From positions 1 through 7,261 of the forward strand of contig JAUZPX010000091.1 in assembly GCA_030705695.1 (NCBI GenBank): a DNA stretch of 7,261 nucleotides, in the 5' to 3' direction. This DNA comes from Bacillota bacterium. Its GTDB lineage: Bacteria; Bacillota; Clostridia; Oscillospirales; Acutalibacteraceae. A program made the translations under genes and the position numbers. Below the pieces are notes generated by a model. That model searched no databases and had not been told where the DNA came from. It saw nothing but the letters and a program-made list of their open reading frames with translations. Positions 1 through 6,788 of the stretch are shown in pieces. How positions within the stretch are numbered: the first letter of the stretch is position 1; every line of letters begins with the position of its first letter.

Positions 1-260
1 AAGTCTTCCCAAGATTGAATTCTATACATATCAAAATGATAAATTTTCGTTATACCGATATATTCATTTACAATTGCAAATGTCGGACTCATGATGTTAT
101 CGTCCACGCCGAGCCCTCTTGCAAAACCGCGAGTAAATGCTGTTTTCCCCATGCCAAGACCGCCGTATAAAGCAATTACAGCAGTATTACTCACTTTTTG
201 CGCCAGCTTATACCCTATTTCTTCTGTTTCGGAAGTTGACGCACTGTTAATTTTCAGCAT
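1..260 (-). CDS. tsaE: tRNA threonylcarbamoyladenosine biosynthesis ATPase TsaE (3' end off window)
   Basis: The gene starts with ATG at 260 and stays open to the left edge, giving 86 residues of a protein that is usually about 150. Seen in the sequence: a Walker A loop GGLGMGKT at residues 33-40, the family signature SPTFAIVNEY at 58-67, and HFDMYRI at 75-81. In this order these are diagnostic of TsaE (the YjeE/YdiB family). TsaE is the small cytoplasmic ATPase that works with TsaB and TsaD to place threonylcarbamoyl on A37 of ANN-decoding tRNAs. A modest AAGG ribosome binding site (269-272) lies 8 bases before the ATG. The gene begins 15 bases after the fhs stop with no terminator between, so it is probably co-transcribed with fhs. 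tsaB often follows tsaE in Firmicutes, but that would lie outside the window. The C-terminal half cannot be judged. Confidence 0.95.
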   Translation of the reverse strand, partial: MLKINSASTSETEEIGYKLAQKVSNTAVIALYGGLGMGKTAFTRGFARGLGVDDNIMSPTFAIVNEYIGITKIYHFDMYRIQSWED

Positions 261-275
261 ATAACCAACCTTATA

Positions 276-1943
276 TTAAAATAACCCGCTAATAACATTA
301 TTTTCATCAATATCAATTCTCTGTGCAGCAGGAGCCTTTGGCAAACCTGGCATTGTCATTATATCGCCTGTAAACACGACAACAAATCCTGCCCCATTAG
401 ATACTTTTATATCTCGCACAGTAATTTTGAAATTCTCAGGACGACCTAAGGCTTTTGGGTCATCAGATAATGAATATTGTGTTTTTGCAATGCAAATCGG
501 AAATCTTTCAGCGCCAAGAGCCTCTGCTTCTTTTAACGCTTTTTCGGCAGCAGCGGTAAATATAACGCCGTCTGCTCTGTAAATTTCACGGGCAACTGTT
601 TCGATTTTCTCTTTAATTGGCATTAAAATCGGATAAATCAGCTTAAAATCAGATGGCTTTTCGCACGCTTCACAAACCTTTTGGGCTAACTCAATTCCGC
701 CCTTTCCACCATGAGCGAAAACTTCAGAAAGAGCAAAATCAGCATGATTTTCCTCGCAATATTTTTTAATAAAATCGAGTTCAATATCTGTATCGGAATC
801 AAAACGGTTAATCGCTACAACAACAGGGATTCCGTATTTTCTCATGTTTTCAATATGAACTCCCAAATTTACTATTCCTTTTTGCAAAGCTTCTATATTT
901 TCCGTCTTAAGATCTTTTACATCGGCACCGCCATTGTATTTTAATGCACGGCAAGTAGCTACAATCACAACAGCACTTGGTCTTAGTCCTGCAAAAAGGC
1001 ATTTAATATCAAGGAATTTTTCAGCTCCTAAGTCAGATCCGAAACCTGCTTCGGTAATGCAATAATCAGCCAATTTCAAAGCAAGCGAAGTTGCTCGTAC
1101 AGAATTACATCCATGTGCAATATTTGCAAAAGGACCGCCGTGCATGATTGCGGGAGTTCCCTCAAGCGTTTGTACAAGATTTGGCTTAATTGCATCTTTT
1201 AGTAACGCTGCCATAGCACCCTGAGCATTAATATCTTTTGCAAAGACAGGTTCTCCGCTGTATGTGTAGGCAACTAAAATGCTTCCAAGTCTGTTTTTTA
1301 AATCAACCATATCGATAGCAAGGCAAAGAATCGCCATTACTTCCGAAGCAACTGTTATAATAAATCCGTCTTCACGTGGAATACCGTTTATTTTACCGCC
1401 GAGCCCCACAATAATATTACGAAGAGCACGGTCATTCATATCAAGACAGCGCTTTATTTGTATCCTGCGCTGATCAATTTGCAGCTCGTTCCCCTGCTGC
1501 AAGTGATTATCAAGCATTGCACACAAAAGATTGTTTGCAGAAGTAATAGCGTGCATATCGCCTGTAAAATGCAGATTAATATCCTCCATTGGCACGACTT
1601 GTGCATATCCGCCGCCTGCAGCACCGCCTTTAACTCCGAAAACAGGTCCTAAAGACGGCTCACGAAGAGCAATAATAGCTTTCTTCTTTATTTGCGCCAT
1701 TGCTTGTCCCAATCCAACCGTAGTTGTGGTTTTCCCTTCACCCGCTGGTGTCGGATTTATCGCAGTAACAAGTATCAACTTACCGTCATCACGCTCTTTT
1801 ACACGATTATAAAGACTGTCGTCAAGTTTTGCTTTATAATGACCGTAGGGCTCAAGTTCTGTTTCGTCAATACCAAGTTGTTTTGCAATTTTATTAATTG
1901 GAACCATTTTTGTTTGTTGGGCAATTTCAATATCAGAAAGCAT
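276..1943 (-). CDS. fhs: Formate--tetrahydrofolate ligase (10-formyl-THF synthetase)
   Basis: Full-length 555-residue enzyme, matching the usual 555-560. It catalyses ATP-dependent condensation of formate with tetrahydrofolate to 10-formyl-THF in the cytoplasm, feeding purine and formyl-Met synthesis or, in acetogens, the methyl branch of the Wood-Ljungdahl pathway. Visible motifs are the nucleotide loop TPAGEGKTTTTVGLG at about 65-79, REPSLGPVFGVKGGAAGGG at 94-112, EDINLHFTGDMHAI at 120-133, and the terminal MPGLPKAPAA segment with the family ending GLF. No key residue appears lost. The ATG at 1943 has a strong GGAGG (1951-1955) 7 bases upstream. A promoter with an extended -10 lies about 60 bases upstream. 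tsaE follows closely on the same strand, and rodA diverges on the other side. No other Wood-Ljungdahl gene is adjacent, so an acetogenic role cannot be inferred from this window. Confidence 0.98.
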   Translation of the reverse strand: MLSDIEIAQQTKMVPINKIAKQLGIDETELEPYGHYKAKLDDSLYNRVKERDDGKLILVTAINPTPAGEGKTTTTVGLGQAMAQIKKKAIIALREPSLGPVFGVKGGAAGGGYAQVVPMEDINLHFTGDMHAITSANNLLCAMLDNHLQQGNELQIDQRRIQIKRCLDMNDRALRNIIVGLGGKINGIPREDGFIITVASEVMAILCLAIDMVDLKNRLGSILVAYTYSGEPVFAKDINAQGAMAALLKDAIKPNLVQTLEGTPAIMHGGPFANIAHGCNSVRATSLALKLADYCITEAGFGSDLGAEKFLDIKCLFAGLRPSAVVIVATCRALKYNGGADVKDLKTENIEALQKGIVNLGVHIENMRKYGIPVVVAINRFDSDTDIELDFIKKYCEENHADFALSEVFAHGGKGGIELAQKVCEACEKPSDFKLIYPILMPIKEKIETVAREIYRADGVIFTAAAEKALKEAEALGAERFPICIAKTQYSLSDDPKALGRPENFKITVRDIKVSNGAGFVVVFTGDIMTMPGLPKAPAAQRIDIDENNVISGLF

Positions 1944-2002
1944 TTTACGACCTCCGAATATATATTTTTTCTATAACAGATTTTGTCATTTTTCCAGTTG
2001 TT

Positions 2003-2031
2003 ATTCTATCACAAGTAGCAATTTATTGCAA
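2003..2031 (-). promoter_or_regulatory. Candidate sigma-A promoter for fhs-tsaE
   Basis: On the minus strand, TTGCAA (2026-2031) serves as the -35. It is separated by 17 bases from TAGAAT (2003-2008) as the -10, which is preceded by TGA to give an extended -10 (TGATAGAAT). Transcription would start near 1996, leaving a leader of about 53 bases with the GGAGG site at its end. That leader is too short for a tetrahydrofolate riboswitch. The assignment rests on motif match and position only. Confidence 0.55.
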
Positions 2032-2036
2032 TATAT

Positions 2037-2056
2037 TTGATTTTCTCTCAAATCAA
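2037..2056. repeat. Short inverted repeat between divergent promoters
   Basis: TTGATTT (2037-2043) and AAATCAA (2050-2056) form a perfect 7-base inverted repeat around TCTCTC. It lies between the -35 elements of the fhs and rodA candidate promoters, a position where a regulator could reach both. The DNA is AT-rich, so chance is a real alternative. Confidence 0.3.
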
Positions 2057-2066
2057 TCAAATTGGC

Positions 2067-2095
2067 TTGTATTTACAGATTATATTATATATAAT
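2067..2095 (+). promoter_or_regulatory. Candidate sigma-A promoter for rodA
   Basis: A perfect -10 TATAAT (2090-2095) is preceded, with a 17-base spacer, by TTGTAT (2067-2072), a weak -35. Transcription would start near 2102, giving a leader of only about 20 bases before the rodA ATG and leaving no room for a riboswitch. The surrounding TA-rich run offers overlapping alternatives for the -10. Confidence 0.5.
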
Positions 2096-2110
2096 AATAG
2101 CGTTGCAAAA

Positions 2111-2116
2111 GGGTGG
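2111..2116 (+). promoter_or_regulatory. Ribosome binding site deciding the rodA start
   Basis: GGGTGG lies 8 bases before the ATG at 2125. In-frame GTG codons at 2113 and 2116 would extend the protein by four residues, but they fall inside this site and have no properly spaced site of their own. The ATG is therefore preferred. Confidence 0.6.
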
Positions 2117-2124
2117 TGAGATAT

Positions 2125-3288
2125 ATGAAAAAGTCAATCTCAGGAATATCGGATTATTTTTTGAATACTGATAAATTTTTATGGTTGTTAACGATTGCAA
2201 CAACTGTTTACAGTCTTCTTCTTATAAAAAGCATGCAAAGAGCAGGCGATTATAACTATGTTCGCACACAACTTATAGCAATTGTCATTGGCTATATATG
2301 CGCTGTTATTATTTCTGTAATTGATTATGAATATATCATTAATGCCTGGTGGATTTTAGCAGCAATTGGATTAATAATGACATTTCTTGTTTTCTTTATG
2401 GGTATAAAGGTTCAAGGTACTGTAATGAATCAGGCTTGGATTCGCTTGCCGGGCGGTTATACAGTTCAGCCCTCAGAATATACTAAGATTATTTTTATTA
2501 TAACTTTATCAAAGCATTTGTCATATCTCAACAGTAAAGGAAAGCTTAAAACCTTTTTAGGATTTATGACCTTAGCGCTTCATGCGCTTGTCCCAACTGT
2601 ATTAATTCATTTACAGGGTGATGACGGAACGGCAATTGTTTTCTTTGGAATGTTTTTGATAATGTTGTTCATGGCAGGAATTCAATGGCGTTATTTTGCC
2701 GTATTCGCTGTGTTATTGGGAGCAGGACTTCCGCTTCTTTGGACGCATCTTTTAAATAATGATCAAAAAAACAGAATAATGTCTTTGTTTGATCTTGACG
2801 GGAACGCATTAACAACATACGGTTGGCAGCAATATCAAAGCAAAGTTTCAATTGCCTCTGGAGGTTTACAAGGCTATGGGCTTTTTCACGGTCCTCGTGT
2901 AGCACAAGCTATTGTTCCCGAACAGGAAAACGATTTTATCTTTACGGTTTCTGGTGAGGAACTTGGATTTATCGGCTGCATGTTTTTGCTGTTAATTTTA
3001 TTGGCAATTATGTTTAAGCTTATGTATAATGCATCAAAAGCAAGGGACGATACAGGGAAATATATATGTTTCGGTGTATTTTCAATAATCTTTCTTCAAA
3101 CAACTATTAACATCGGCATGGTTCTTGGTTTGTTGCCCGTTATCGGACTAACGCTGCCTTTCTTTAGCTCAGGAGGCACTTCGTGTATTTCGTTGTTCTT
3201 GGCAATGGGGCTTGTGCAAAGCGTTTATATGCATAGAAACAATTCTGAGAACGTAAAAGTTAAGATGAATATTGACAGAAGAATATAA
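2125..3288 (+). CDS. rodA: SEDS-family peptidoglycan glycosyltransferase, RodA/FtsW/SpoVE-like
   Basis: 387-residue polytopic membrane protein from ATG 2125, with about ten hydrophobic segments after a short polar N-terminus. SEDS proteins polymerise lipid II into glycan strands together with a class B PBP; RodA drives side-wall elongation, while FtsW and SpoVE act in division and spore cortex. Seen here: AWIRLPGG...VQPSEYTKI at about residues 104-121, the motif VPEQENDFIFTVSGEELGFIG at about 264-284, which holds the catalytic Asp (about D270), and LPFFSSGGTS at about 344-353 near the last helices. The usual Q-P-D-L-G-T is replaced by Q-G-D-D-G-T at about 164-169. The gene stands alone, divergent from fhs and convergent with cdaR, without mreBCD, PBP or ftsZ neighbours. 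The subfamily (RodA versus FtsW versus SpoVE) therefore rests on overall style and is less certain than the SEDS assignment. Confidence 0.93.
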   Translation: MKKSISGISDYFLNTDKFLWLLTIATTVYSLLLIKSMQRAGDYNYVRTQLIAIVIGYICAVIISVIDYEYIINAWWILAAIGLIMTFLVFFMGIKVQGTVMNQAWIRLPGGYTVQPSEYTKIIFIITLSKHLSYLNSKGKLKTFLGFMTLALHALVPTVLIHLQGDDGTAIVFFGMFLIMLFMAGIQWRYFAVFAVLLGAGLPLLWTHLLNNDQKNRIMSLFDLDGNALTTYGWQQYQSKVSIASGGLQGYGLFHGPRVAQAIVPEQENDFIFTVSGEELGFIGCMFLLLILLAIMFKLMYNASKARDDTGKYICFGVFSIIFLQTTINIGMVLGLLPVIGLTLPFFSSGGTSCISLFLAMGLVQSVYMHRNNSENVKVKMNIDRRI

Positions 3289-3303
3289 AGAAAAAACATA
3301 GAG

Positions 3304-3333
3304 AAAGCAGGCATTAAATGTGCCTGCTTTTTT
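3304..3333 (+). terminator. Rho-independent terminator of rodA
   Basis: AAAGCAGGCA (3304-3313) pairs perfectly with TGCCTGCTTT (3321-3330) around a 7-base loop, and the 3' arm continues into a run of six T (3328-3333). It begins 16 bases after the rodA stop and is oriented for the plus strand. Confidence 0.9.
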
Positions 3334-3338
3334 CATGC

Positions 3339-3369
3339 AAAAAGGACTCGAAGTATAACCCCGAGTCCT
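3339..3369 (-). terminator. Rho-independent terminator of cdaA-cdaR
   Basis: On the minus strand, AGGACTCG (3362-3369) pairs with CGAGTCCT (3343-3350) around an 11-base loop and runs into five T (complement of 3339-3343). It starts 11 bases after the cdaR stop and ends the cyclase operon at this point. Confidence 0.85.
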
Positions 3370-3380
3370 AAAATATTATT

Positions 3381-4685
3381 TTATTGCTGTGGTTGTGTTG
3401 ATGTTTCAGTTATCTGAACATTCGCAGAATAACTTCCGTATGCCCAGCAGGAAGTTCCTGAACCGCCTACCTGAATTTTAACAGGAAGAGATGTTGTGCC
3501 GACAAAGCCGCTTGCGGTTTGAGTGCTCAAATCAAAAACTGCTGTAATATCGCTTGAATGTAGATTACTCAATTGCGATTTCGGTCCGATAATCGTAACT
3601 TTTACACTATTTGACTGGCTGGCTGCCGAATAATTTGACGGTAATCCAGAATAAGCAAATTTTGCGACAGTAAAGGATTTACTGCTCATGCTGCTTAAAT
3701 CGACTTTCACGTTCGCTGTTAATTGATTACTGATGTTTGTAAATTTATCTGGCAAAGTGACAGGTACGTTGAAATTGTTTATACCATTTTTCAGCTGAGA
3801 AAAATCAATATTACTAAGCTGAATATTCTGCATCGTAATAAGTGTAGAATCAGGACCCGCTATTAAAATAGATTTTGGATTAATTGTTACTGAACTTCCG
3901 GGAATAGAAAAACCAGATGGTGAATTATCAAATCCTATTTGGAACGGCAATTGCTTTTGCGGATAAACTGCGATAGTATCAGTTACCGAATCAATGCTCA
4001 TTGTTATCATATCACTGTTTATCTTCTTGTTATATTTATCATATAAAATAATATCTTTATCCAAAGTCGCAGTCTGAGTTAGTTTACCGCTTATTGAACC
4101 TTCAACAACAACCTTTGCAATTCGGTTAACTTCAGATTCAGCACCTGAAATATTTACTGTATCCGAAGATAACACAGGAATGGCATAATAATTTGGAGCA
4201 ACTTTATATGTCAGATTGTTTTCAATCTTAAATTGCTTTGAATCTACATATCTGTCAACAAAAACCGTTACTTTTTGCGGATAAACCGTAGACATAAACT
4301 GATATCCTGACATAAGCCCTGACTTTTTTGCCTCAAGAGAATACGTATAAGTTCCAGGCGAAATAACAGTTCCGGCTTCAGGAGCACTGATTTGAATATC
4401 TGACTTTGAAAGAGAGCCAAGTGTAATCCTGTCCCCTGTTACGGAAATTGAGGCTTTGGAAACAGCTGCTCCATTTTCATCACGTATGCTGAAAATTTTC
4501 AGGCCATCGTTTTGAGCTTCATCTGAAAGCTGAATATGAATAGGAATATCACTGATATTTTTTGTTATTCCAAGGTCAGTGTTAGAGGCTGTCCACATCC
4601 AGATTACAAGAGAAAGAAACAGTGAAAATATTGCTAAAAACTTATTGTTTCTAAAAAGACGTCTAATTATTTTATTTTTTTCCAT
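3381..4685 (-). CDS. cdaR: CdaR, YbbR-domain membrane regulator of diadenylate cyclase
   Basis: 434 residues; known CdaR proteins are about 450-480. Residues 1-14 are basic and cytoplasmic, and residues 15-32 form one transmembrane helix. The rest is an extracytoplasmic, Ser/Thr-rich beta protein. Four YbbR-type repeats can be traced at roughly 45-145, 150-240, 245-330 and 336-427. Recurring cores of the form [VI].I.GP.S.[LV]....I are clearest at 178-190, 273-289 and 363-380. The family binds CdaA in the membrane and modulates c-di-AMP synthesis. Here the gene overlaps the end of cdaA by 14 bases, and its AAGGAG site (4696-4701) lies inside cdaA, which suggests coupled translation. The common third gene glmM is missing, and a terminator follows the stop at once. 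The repeat boundaries are my reading by eye. Confidence 0.92.
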   Translation of the reverse strand: MEKNKIIRRLFRNNKFLAIFSLFLSLVIWMWTASNTDLGITKNISDIPIHIQLSDEAQNDGLKIFSIRDENGAAVSKASISVTGDRITLGSLSKSDIQISAPEAGTVISPGTYTYSLEAKKSGLMSGYQFMSTVYPQKVTVFVDRYVDSKQFKIENNLTYKVAPNYYAIPVLSSDTVNISGAESEVNRIAKVVVEGSISGKLTQTATLDKDIILYDKYNKKINSDMITMSIDSVTDTIAVYPQKQLPFQIGFDNSPSGFSIPGSSVTINPKSILIAGPDSTLITMQNIQLSNIDFSQLKNGINNFNVPVTLPDKFTNISNQLTANVKVDLSSMSSKSFTVAKFAYSGLPSNYSAASQSNSVKVTIIGPKSQLSNLHSSDITAVFDLSTQTASGFVGTTSLPVKIQVGGSGTSCWAYGSYSANVQITETSTQPQQ

Positions 4686-5565
4686 TGCTTTTTTTCTCCT
4701 TTCTCTTTAAGGAAAAAATCGGCAGAAACTCTATTGTATCATCAAGACTTGGGATTAAAAGTTCTGTAAGCATATTTTTTAAGGATTGCTTATCAAGCTC
4801 TCTTGTGAGAACTCCGTTATTTGAAAGTGAAATAACACCATTTTCTTCACTGACAACCACAACAATGGCATCAGAGTTTTCGCTCATGCCTAAAGCAGAA
4901 CGATGACGTGTCCCTAAATCATAGTCTATATGCTCGTTTCCCGTAAGCGGTAAAATACAACCAGCTGCATAAATCAATCCATCACGGATAATAACCGCAC
5001 CGTCATGAAGAGGCGCTTTATTAAAAAATATATTTCCTATCATAGCAACCGAAGATTGAGCATTAATAATTGTTCCTGTTTTTGCAATGTCTAAAAGCTT
5101 TGTCTGACGTTCGAAAACAATTAAAGCACCTGTCTTTGAACGCTGAAATACTTGACAAGCGTCACAAACATCGCTGATTGCTTTTTTCTCGGCGTGAATC
5201 CAAGCTTCAGAGTGACTCTCCTGATGAATAATTCTGAAGTTTTTCCTGCTGAACTTGCTTTGTCCAATACGCTCTAAAGCTTTGCGAATCTCGGGCTGAA
5301 AAACAATACAAAGCAAAATAGCGCTGAATTCAAAAAAGGTCTTTAGAATTGAAGTCAGCATTACAAAATTAAAAATTGACGAAATTAAATAAACAACGAG
5401 CAAAACAAGGATTCCTTTAATCAATTGTTCTGCCCGTGTTTCTCTTACAAGCTTAAATAGGCTGTATATAATAAAAGCTATTGCTAATATGTCAACAATA
5501 TCTTTAATTTCAATTGTCGATAAAACGGCAATGATATTATGAAACCATCCGAAAATGACGTCCAT
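4672..5565 (-). CDS. cdaA: Diadenylate cyclase CdaA (c-di-AMP synthase, DacA/YbbP type)
   Basis: 297-residue membrane enzyme that condenses two ATP into cyclic di-AMP, a second messenger controlling potassium and osmolyte uptake and cell-wall homeostasis. Three N-terminal hydrophobic helices lie at about 20-40, 48-66 and 70-89. A short helical linker (PEIRKALERIG, 91-101) leads to the DAC domain. The domain carries GALIVFER at 146-153, the catalytic PLHDGAVII with DGA at 188-190, and GTRHRSALG with RHR at 220-222, followed by the conserved SEENGVISLS. The tail is very Lys-rich. The size is slightly above the usual 270-290. The ATG at 5565 has GGAAGGG (5574-5580) 8 bases upstream. The gene forms an overlapping pair with cdaR and has its own candidate promoter, although no GC-rich terminator separates it from the upstream desulfurase gene. 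Confidence 0.97.
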   Translation of the reverse strand: MDVIFGWFHNIIAVLSTIEIKDIVDILAIAFIIYSLFKLVRETRAEQLIKGILVLLVVYLISSIFNFVMLTSILKTFFEFSAILLCIVFQPEIRKALERIGQSKFSRKNFRIIHQESHSEAWIHAEKKAISDVCDACQVFQRSKTGALIVFERQTKLLDIAKTGTIINAQSSVAMIGNIFFNKAPLHDGAVIIRDGLIYAAGCILPLTGNEHIDYDLGTRHRSALGMSENSDAIVVVVSEENGVISLSNNGVLTRELDKQSLKNMLTELLIPSLDDTIEFLPIFSLKRKEKKSNGKK

Positions 5566-5585
5566 CGTCTTTTCCCTTCCAAAAT

Positions 5586-5598
5586 ATATGTTACATAT
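5586..5598. repeat. Operator-like palindrome at predicted cdaA start of transcription
   Basis: ATATGT-T-ACATAT is a perfect 6-base-arm palindrome with a one-base centre. It lies just downstream of the candidate -10 and spans the predicted transcription start. Part of it, TATATGTTA, recurs as a direct repeat at 5632-5640, immediately upstream of the -35, so the two copies bracket the promoter. The AT richness of the region limits confidence. Confidence 0.35.
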
Positions 5599-5599
5599 T

Positions 5600-5627
5600 A
5601 TTTTATCATATAATATAAACTATGCAA
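5600..5627 (-). promoter_or_regulatory. Candidate sigma-A promoter for cdaA-cdaR
   Basis: On the minus strand, TTGCAT (5622-5627) is followed by a 16-base spacer and TAAAAT (5600-5605), with TGA before it to give an extended -10 (TGATAAAAT). This closely resembles the extended -10 proposed for fhs. Transcription would start near 5593, leaving a leader of about 28 bases. Other AT-rich hexamers nearby could serve instead. Confidence 0.5.
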
Positions 5628-5644
5628 GCCTTATATGTTAAATT

Positions 5645-6784
5645 TTATTGTATTTTTTCAATAGATTTTACTAGAGCATCTATATGTTGCATGCTTGAAA
5701 AAAACGAAGGACTCACCCTTAAAGAACCGGTTTCTTCTGTTTCCATGAACTTATGAGCACTCGGAGAACAATGCAAACCTGCTCTTAGACCTATATTATA
5801 TTGAGAGTTTAAAATTTCTGCGGCACTTTCGCTGTCAAAATTATTAATGTTAAAAGATAAAACAGGAACATAATACTCTTTTACAGGTTTACCTGTATAT
5901 AATTTCACTTTCCTCATATTTGAAAGTCTTGAATATAAATTATAAATCAGCTTCATTTCATGTTCGTGAATTGTTTCACGATGAATTCTTTGAATATATT
6001 GAATTCCTGCTCTTAATCCTACAATTCCAGGTAAATTCGGTGTTCCGCTTTCAAATTTATCCGGCAATTGATTTGGCTGCTCATAGAAAAAAGAACTGCT
6101 TCCAGTACCTCCAGTCATAAGCGGATCAATAAGCGAACTATCAGATAATATCAAGATACCTGTACCCATTGGTCCAAATAAACTTTTATGCCCTGGCATA
6201 CAAAGAAAATCTATACCCATGTTTTCAAAGTCAATCGGTAAAACACCAGCAGACTGTGCAGCATCAACCATGAATTTTATTTTTCTTTCTTTGCACAGTT
6301 TTGCAATTTCTTCAATAGGCAAACGAATTCCCCATACGTTAGAAGCATGAGTACAAATAACCAATTTCGTTTTCTTGTTAATTGCATTATTAAAAGACTC
6401 AACGGTTTTTTTATGATCTCCCATATATACTTGTGCTTCTGTAAATGTTACTCCGATTTTTGAAAGCTCATGAAGCGGGCGCATAACAGAATTATGTTCT
6501 AAACATGATACAACAACATGATCGCCTTTTTTCAAATATCCCTTCATTACAATATTTAACGAATGGGTACAATTAGATGTGAAAATAATATTTTCAACAT
6601 TTTTTACATTAAAAAAATCCGCTACCGTTTCTCTGCAACGGTAAATTTCAGAGGCAGCTTTTAACGAGAGCTTATGTCCGCTGCGTCCTGGATTTGCACT
6701 GTATCTGCACATAGCCGTTTGCATAGCCGCCATTACTTCTTTTGGTTTTGGGAATGTAGTTGCCGCGTTGTCAAGATATATCAT
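5645..6784 (-). CDS. Class V aminotransferase fold, cysteine desulfurase family protein (EF2568-type)
   Basis: 379-residue PLP enzyme. Its family removes sulfur (or selenium) from cysteine (or selenocysteine) as an enzyme-bound persulfide or selenide. Motifs by residue from ATG 6784: YLDNAATTFPKP near the N-terminus, His97 in LEHNS, THASNVWG at 145-152, Asp174 and Gln177 in VDAAQSAG, PLP-binding Lys200 in PGHKSLFGPMGTG, ESGTPNLPG at about 245-253, and the probable catalytic Cys339 in GLRAGLHCSPSAHK. The pattern fits the TIGR01977 group (named for Enterococcus EF2568) better than IscS, NifS or SufS; no IscU or SufU gene is adjacent. An upstream in-frame ATG at 6832 would add 16 residues but lies inside the preceding gene and lacks a site. 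The ATG at 6784 has GGAGG 9 bases upstream and begins 4 bases after the DUF3343 stop. The true substrate and acceptor are unknown. Confidence 0.9.
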   Translation of the reverse strand: MIYLDNAATTFPKPKEVMAAMQTAMCRYSANPGRSGHKLSLKAASEIYRCRETVADFFNVKNVENIIFTSNCTHSLNIVMKGYLKKGDHVVVSCLEHNSVMRPLHELSKIGVTFTEAQVYMGDHKKTVESFNNAINKKTKLVICTHASNVWGIRLPIEEIAKLCKERKIKFMVDAAQSAGVLPIDFENMGIDFLCMPGHKSLFGPMGTGILILSDSSLIDPLMTGGTGSSSFFYEQPNQLPDKFESGTPNLPGIVGLRAGIQYIQRIHRETIHEHEMKLIYNLYSRLSNMRKVKLYTGKPVKEYYVPVLSFNINNFDSESAAEILNSQYNIGLRAGLHCSPSAHKFMETEETGSLRVSPSFFSSMQHIDALVKSIEKIQ

Positions 6785-6788
6785 ATAT

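Noticed and set aside
711..2119. Several plus-strand open frames of 64-94 codons opposite fhs (711-944, 1279-1473, 1458-1652, 1531-1812, 1692-1976, 1898-2119)
   Set aside because: They are antisense to, or run out of, the strongly conserved fhs gene and its leader, have no family resemblance, and their composition follows the complement of fhs codons.
1944..2124. Tetrahydrofolate or c-di-AMP (ydaO-type) riboswitch in front of fhs or rodA
   Set aside because: The predicted leaders are only about 53 and 20 bases and show none of the conserved core elements of either riboswitch class.
2669..2905. Minus-strand open frame inside rodA
   Set aside because: Antisense shadow of the conserved SEDS coding sequence, with no recognisable protein.
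4685..4906. Plus-strand open frame opposite the end of cdaA
   Set aside because: Antisense to the DAC domain region; its sequence merely mirrors conserved cdaA codons.
5600..5644. Terminator after the desulfurase gene
   Set aside because: Only AT-pair complementarity (such as ATATAA with TTATAT) is present, with no GC stem and no clear T-run in the right place; it looks like promoter DNA instead.
5920..6120. Plus-strand open frame opposite the desulfurase gene
   Set aside because: Shadow frame with no domain and no sensible ribosome binding site.
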